This document shows positions 58,141 to 64,000 of a stretch of 64,000 nucleotides of DNA, one piece after another. Numbering within the stretch: position 1 is the stretch's first letter; each line of letters begins with the position of its first letter. The position numbers were made by a program, and so were the translations under genes. The notes beneath the pieces are model-generated. The model did not search any database. It was not told the origin of the DNA and saw nothing but the letters and a program-made list of their open reading frames with translations. The DNA is from Turnera subulata. Its lineage: Eukaryota > Streptophyta > Magnoliopsida > Malpighiales > Passifloraceae. The stretch lies in the NCBI GenBank assembly GCA_028386065.3, contig JAKUCV010001646.1, positions 62,001 through 126,000 of the forward strand. The letters run 5' to 3'.

Positions 58141-59748
58141 TGTAACAGCCCGGGTAAAAATTTTGGATTTTTACCGGGACTGTAAAAGTCTTTTTATCGT
58201 GATTTACTGTTGAATTAATCTTGGGTAATTAATTCAAGGTAAATCGGGCGTCGTTTTTCGAAACCGAGAGTTTTCTCGCGCTCGTGATTTTTCCGTGGAT
58301 TTCTCGGGCATAAGTTGGTATTTTTCGGGTTTCGGAATTTCTCGGAAAATCACACCGGAAAATAACTAAGGGGGTATCAGTTATTTTCTGGTCCGGACCG
58401 GACTCGCTCTGTAATGCAGACAAGCTGCATTATTGTTAATTCACATGACGCACAGTGTTTGCACAGTATTTTTACGTTTATAAAAGAAGAATGGAAGCAG
58501 GAGAGGAAGAAGAAGAGAAGAGAAAAAAAAAAAGAGAGAAAAAAAAAAAGAGAGGAAAGGAGAGGAAAGAAGAAAAGGAAAAAAAAGAGGGGGAAAAAAA
58601 AGAAAAGAAGAGAAAAACAGAAAAAATAGAAAAAATAGGAAAATAGAAAAATACAGAGAGAGGAAAAAGAAAAAAAAAAGAAAAGAAAACCAGAAAAAAG
58701 AGAAGAAAATCAAAGAATAATAAAAGAAAAGAAATAAAGAAAATACAAGAAAAAGGAAGAAGGGAGATGAACAGTGCGTCACCCCGTTACCCCTGAACAC
58801 TGTTCACGCGAAGCCGTTCCCCGCCGAGTCATGACGCACCGCCACCAGCCTCGCCTTCGCCTCACCGTCGCCGACCTGTCGCCGCCTTCCCCGAGTTCTT
58901 CCGCCGCCAGACGCTCCTGCACGAGCCGTTGACCCGGCGGAGAACCCGTGGATCTAGCTTTCCCGCGCCTGCCGCCTTCTGCCGTCGCCGTCGCGCCCTC
59001 CCTGCTGCCGTTCCAGCGTCGCCGCCACACACCGCACCTCGCGACACCTTCCTCGCGCTGCGTCGCGCCGCCGCCGCCGTTCTTAAGGTGAGGATCCGAT
59101 TCCTCTGGGCGGGTCGCGGCCGGGTTGCGCCTCCCTGGGCCTGGGTTGCCGGGTTGGGTTTGTTTTATTTTTTAATATATATATATATATATAAATCTGT
59201 TTATATAATTACTGGTATTTAATTTTCAAAAAAATATATATTCACATTGAGAAAAATATAAACAGTATGATTTATGGTTTTAGGGAAAATGTATGTACAT
59301 ATATATATACCTTGATAATTATGTTTTGTTTTGAAAAATGTTATTATATATAATTAGGAAAAAGATAAATATTGTATATATATTTTCTGAAAATTATAAA
59401 TACGTCATTAATTTTCTGGAAAATCATGGTAATTAATTTTGGAAATATATATGGTACACATGATTTATAATTCTGAAATATACGATTATTTTGATAATGT
59501 AATTGTTTGGAAAAGTATTTTATGTTGGAAATATATATGTGTATTTATAAATTCGTGTTTATTTTCAGAAAATAAATTAATGTGAATATACTTTCTAGAA
59601 ATGGAATTTTCTGAAGATAATAATACTTGGAAAATTATATTTAATTTTTATGGAAATATTTTTAAAAGAGTTTTAATTAAAGTATAGTACCGAAATTATA
59701 TTCGGATATAAGTACGGTATAATATTTTCGGTAAAAGATGATAATAAG
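58141..59748 (+). mobile_element. LTR fragment inserted in the previous LTR, cut at 59748
   Basis: Starts TGTAACAGCCCGGG at 58141 after ATTAT. TATA box 58479, purine tract 58487-58760, GAACAGTG...CACTGTTC (58768-58806), GC-rich leader with donor-like AAG|GTGAGG at 59088, and AT-rich middle. At 59749 it is cut by a minus-strand LTR. Confidence 0.8.
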
Positions 59749-62072
59749 TGAAGCGCCCCGACCCGAATTTACCGTACACAGTAAACCCGAGCCGGAACTG
59801 TGACAACCCAACCAGAATAAGACCAGCATACAGTGTAAACAACAAATATCCGGGCTCAACAGCCCATAATAAAAACATCATAAATGACAAAACCGGCCCA
59901 ATGGCCCAATAATAATGAAAACATGCACAGCGGAAGACTTAACACTCACAACACACTGTATGCGACACATGCAAACTATGGATCCAAGCCTGTCCAAGGG
60001 ATAACGTTGCAGCCTGTCTGGAATGCACCAAGCCTGTACATGAAACAACTCATCCTACGAGATGAAAGCCCGCAGGTGAGGGGTGAGTCCGAAGTGCTCA
60101 CGACAATGGAAAGACGATCAATATGCAACTAAAATTACTCAAGTCAAAGACACAGGCTAAACAGCCCAACCAAAAGACTCAATTAAAAATCAATTATCCA
60201 ATTTTATCTTTTCGGGCCCTGTCACGGATAAGCTAGGGCCGTACCAGGTTATCAACCTGTTCCTGGTGCCAAATCAAAAAGAACCCAGGGATAGACATCC
60301 CAAATATAACAAACCGGGATAGACATCCCAAGCATAGACATGCTTATCACACGAACCCAGATCATGGCCACCACAAACAGTCTCTAACCATCCGGTCGTA
60401 CCTCTACTCACCACGTGACAATTATAATGCCGTCATTAAAAACAAACCGTAGGGATCGACATCCCTAACCAAAATCCCGGGATAGACATCCCATCCAAAA
60501 TACCAAGGATCGACATCCTTGTCACAATTCATTAATTATACCATTACTCTTAATCCGAAAAAAACACAGAAAATCAACACGGGATAAACATCCCAAAAAA
60601 TACCCAACAAGACTCCGGGATAAACATCCCGAACCCAAAACACAGCAAATACAACATCCAACCATGGAATAATCATCAAAACAAAATAACCGAGTAATAA
60701 GGCACATGTTGAAGGAGATCCATCCTCACCTTGGCCGATTACTCAACTTCGGAAAACAATGACTCGGGAAACTGCCCGATATCCGAACCTATACAACAAA
60801 ATCATACATACATATAAATGCACATATTCGGTATGCAATGATGCCAATACTACGTAATTACCCATCCCGGTTACTGATCCCTTATTATTACCATTTATCG
60901 AAAATATTTAACCATACGTATATCCGAATATAATTTCGGTACTATATTTTAATTAAAATTCTATTCAAAATACTTCATAAAATAAGTATAATTCCAAAAT
61001 AATAATCATCATATTTTTCCAGAAAAATAATAACCTATTTATAATTTTCAGAAAATATATATAGTATTTATCTTTTTCTAAATACATATACAATTTAATT
61101 TTCCAACACAAAATATAATTAACTTTAATTTCCAAAATACATATTTATATACAGATAACAAAATCATAATTTTTCAAACGAAAATAATACATATATTAAA
61201 TTTCTAGAAATTATTCTCAAGGTAAATATATATTTTTCCAATTAAAAATGGTTTTCCAAAACCAAACTTAATTATTTAACCAAGTAAATATATTTATATT
61301 TTAACACAAATACCAGAGTTAAATTGGCAGTAATTTACTCAAAATAACTATATAATTTTTTTTCCAAAATATATATATCAGATTCTAAATAAATAAGTAT
61401 ATATAAATATAGTTTTTTTTTAAATTAAAACGGACTGGGCTCGAATAGTGTCGGCCCAGACCAAGGCAGCAGGCCCGTAGCACAGGCCCGCGCCCAAGAC
61501 CCGGCCCAACACAATTCCAGCCCAACCTAAACGAGACAACCCAGAAACACGATGGGTCAAACGCGACCCGGATACAATCGGACGGATCCTTGAAGAAATC
61601 GGGTTGCTCACCTCGGGTTCGACGCTGGCGGTGCGACGGCAGGCGCGGGGAAGGGCGAGCGACCACAACAACATCTGCGGCGGACGAAGGGCGGTGCGAG
61701 GGCGGTGGAAAACCAGCGCTGCAACGCCGGCAGGAGGCGGGAGACGCCGAGGAGCTGGATCCGTCGGGAATGTCCTCGGGTTGACGCTCCTGGACGGCGC
61801 GTCTCGCAGCGGCGTCGAGCGGTGGCGGTGAGGTCAAGGTCACCACGTCGTGAGGAAGTTTCTGGTGGCGGCGGTGCAGCGAACGGCGGCCTGGAACGGC
61901 GGCACGTGAACAGTGCTGAGGCGGGGGAGAAGGTGACCAACTATTCATCGTTTTTTTTTTCCTTTTTCCCATATTTTCTGCTTTTCTTTTCTTTTCTTTT
62001 CCTTTGATTTTTCTGATTTTCCTTCTCTTTTTTTTTCATTTTCTGTTTTATTTTTTTTCTTTTTTTTTTCCT
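59749..62072 (-). mobile_element. Minus-strand LTR, truncated in its purine tract
   Basis: Terminus TGAAGCGCCCCGACCC at 59749; left target candidate ATAAG. Contains the conserved block (60048-60115) and a rich mini-hairpin set (60285-60620, including AAGCAT-AGAC-ATGCTT). A GC-rich leader (61600-61930) ends in donor-like GAG|GTGAG (GT at 61611-61610), and a pyrimidine run on plus covers 61950-62072. It then jumps to a second copy of itself instead of reaching the LTR start. Confidence 0.8.
60285..60620 (-). repeat. Mini-hairpin set with varied, paired stems
   Basis: Units include GGGAT-AGAC-ATCCC, AAGCAT-AGAC-ATGCTT, TAGGGAT-CGAC-ATCCCTA, AAGGAT-CGAC-ATCCTT and CGGGAT-AAAC-ATCCCG. Stem sequence changes but pairing is kept. 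Repeated at 62583-62925. Confidence 0.8.
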
Positions 62073-64000
62073 ACACAGTAAACACAAGCCGGAACTGTGA
62101 CAACCCAGCCCAACAAGGCCTAGCATACAGTGTAAACAACCATAACTTGGCCCAACGGCCCAAAATAATACAACAACATAAGTAACAAATCCGGCCCAAT
62201 GGCTCAATAATAGCGAAAACATTGCACAGCGGAAGACTTAAATAACTCACTATCACTGTATGCGACACATGCAAACTATGGATCCGATCCTGTCCAAGGG
62301 ATATCGCTGCAGCCTGTCTGGAATGCACCAAGCCTGTACATGAAACAACTCATCCTACGGGATGAAAGCCCGCAGGTGAGGGGTGAGTCCGAAGTGCTCA
62401 CGACAATGGAAAGACCATCAATATGGACACTAAAATTACTCAAGTCAAAGACACAGGCTAAACAGCCCAACCAAAAGACTCAATTAAAAATCAATTATCC
62501 AATTTTATCTTTCCGGGCCCTGTCATGGATAAGCTAGGGCCGTACCAGGTTATCAACCTGTTCCTGGTGCCAGATCAAAAAGAACCCAGGGATAAACATC
62601 CCAAATATAACAAACCGGGATAGACATCCCAAGCATAGACATGCTTATCACATGAACTCAGATCATGGCCACCACAAACAGTCTCTAACCATCCGGTCGT
62701 ACCTCTACTTACCACGTGACAATTATATTACCGTCATTAAAAACAAACCGTAGGGATCGACATCCCTAACCAAAATCCCGGGATAGACATCCCATCCAAA
62801 ATACCAAGGATCGACATCCTTGTCACAATTCATTAATTATACCATTACTCTTAATCCGAAAAAAAAACACAGAAAATCAACACGGGATAAACATCCCAAA
62901 AATACCCAACAAGACTCCGGGATAAACATCCCGAACCCAAAACACAGCAAATACAACATCCAACCATGCAATAATCATCAAAACAAAATAACCGAGTAAT
63001 AAGGCACATGTTGAAGGAAATCCATCCTCACCTTGGCCGATTACTCAACTTCGGAAAACAATGACCGGTACGACGCCGGCTCCTCGGGAAACTGCCCGAT
63101 ATCCGAACCTATACAACAAAATCATACATACACATAAATGCACATATTCGGTATGCAATGATGCCAATACTACGTAATTACCCATCCCTGTTACTTATCC
63201 CTTATTATTATCATTTATCGAAAATATTTAACCATACGTATATCCGAATATAATTTCGGTACTATATTTTAATTAAAATTCTATTCAAAATACTTCATAA
63301 AATAAGTATAATTCCAAAATAATAATCATCATATTTTTCCAGAAAAATAATAACCTATTTATAATTTTCAGAAAATATATATAGTATTTATCTTTTTCTA
63401 AATACATATACAATTTAATTTTCCAACACAAAATATAATTAACTTTAATTTCCAAAATACATATTTATATACAGATAACAAAATCATAATTTTTCAAACG
63501 AAAATAATACATATATTAAATTTCTAGAAATTATTCTCAAGGTAAATATATATTTTTTCAATTAAAAATGGTTTTCCAAAACCAAACTTAATTATTTAAC
63601 CAAGTAAATATATTTATATTTTAACACAAATACCAGAGTTAAATTGGCAGTAATTTACTCAAAATAACTATATAATTTTTTTTCCAAAATATATATATCT
63701 GATTCTAAATAAATAAGTATATATAAATATAGTTTTTTTTAAAATTAAAACGGACTAGGCTCGAATAGTGTCGGCCCAGACCAAGGCAGCAGGCCCGTAG
63801 CACAGGCCCGCGCCCAAGACCCGGCCCAACACAATTCCAGCCCAACCCAAACGAGACAACCCAGAAACACGACGGGTCAAACGCGACCCGGATACAATCG
63901 GACGGATCCTTGAAGAAATCGGGTTGCTCACCTCGGGTTCGACGCTGGCGGTGCGACGGCAGGCGCGGGGAAGGGCGAGCGACCACAACAACATCTGCGG
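62073..64000 (-). repeat. Second, tandem copy of the 59.8-kb LTR segment
   Basis: Matches 59775-61682 at about 98% by eye, at an offset of about 2.30 kb. The clearest difference is an extra roughly 18 bp near 63065-63085. It begins at TACACAGTAAAC, about 26 bp inside the LTR terminus, and runs out of the window. The conserved block is at 62350-62415 and hairpins at 62583-62925. Confidence 0.85.

Noticed and set aside
1..64000. Terminal similarity of LTR starts and ends (TGTAACAGCCCGGG against TGAAACGCCCCGACC) as terminal inverted repeats of a DNA transposon
   Set aside because: 5-bp TSDs, TG...CA termini, PBS and PPT at the right places, and an RT/integrase polyprotein identify these as LTR retrotransposons.

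Overview
This window is eukaryotic and almost certainly from a eudicot plant. It holds a four-exon GRF-INTERACTING FACTOR 1 (GIF1/AN3) gene with GT-AG introns, a short intronless VQ-motif gene, and a great deal of retrotransposon sequence typical of large, transposon-rich (often woody) plant genomes. I see no bacterial-type operons, tRNA genes, rRNA genes or CRISPR arrays. The species cannot be named from this sequence alone.

Layout. 1-1004 is the cut-off start of a long terminal repeat (LTR) on the minus strand. 1005-6110 is a decayed Ty1/copia element split by a 3.8-kb solo LTR (1635-5411, perfect 5-bp target-site duplication GAAGA). 6128-8821 holds short tandem repeats and the RNase H tail of a LINE. 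9983-14753 is GIF1. 15913-17190 is host intergenic DNA that occurs again at 46177-47462. Between the two copies lies a nest of about 28.7 kb (17191-45857). Its outermost layer is a solo LTR. Into that went a Tekay/Del-type Ty3/gypsy chromovirus (minus strand, 18895 to about 30613) with a heavily mutated polyprotein. Further insertions are a 3.4-kb solo LTR (27159-30525, TSD GGAAA), a truncated minus-strand LTR (30614-32283), a non-autonomous plus-strand element carrying antisense ORFs (32284-39832), and a 4.0-kb solo LTR (39946-43976, TSD GAGTT). To the right are a truncated copy of the VQ gene (45858-46139), the second intergenic copy, and the intact VQ gene (47530-47952, minus). A nearly intact L1-type LINE follows (49325-54483, minus, 16-bp TSD). 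54500-57030 is intergenic. 57031-64000 is a second LTR cluster with inverted and tandemly duplicated copies.

How the parts relate. Only GIF1 and the VQ gene look like working host genes. The rest is layered transposon history that can be ordered from TSDs and from a tandem duplication that serves as a built-in empty site. Three observations stand out. (1) The related LTRs carry arrays of tiny stem-loops (GGGAT-N4-ATCCC type) whose stems change in a base-pair-preserving way, next to a strongly conserved roughly 65-nt structured block. (2) The host DNA holds six microscopic retropositions, each only a poly(A) run plus 4-7 nt, flanked by 15-17-bp duplications. (3) A non-autonomous LTR element carries an antisense 125-codon ORF with its own TATA box and poly(A) signals.
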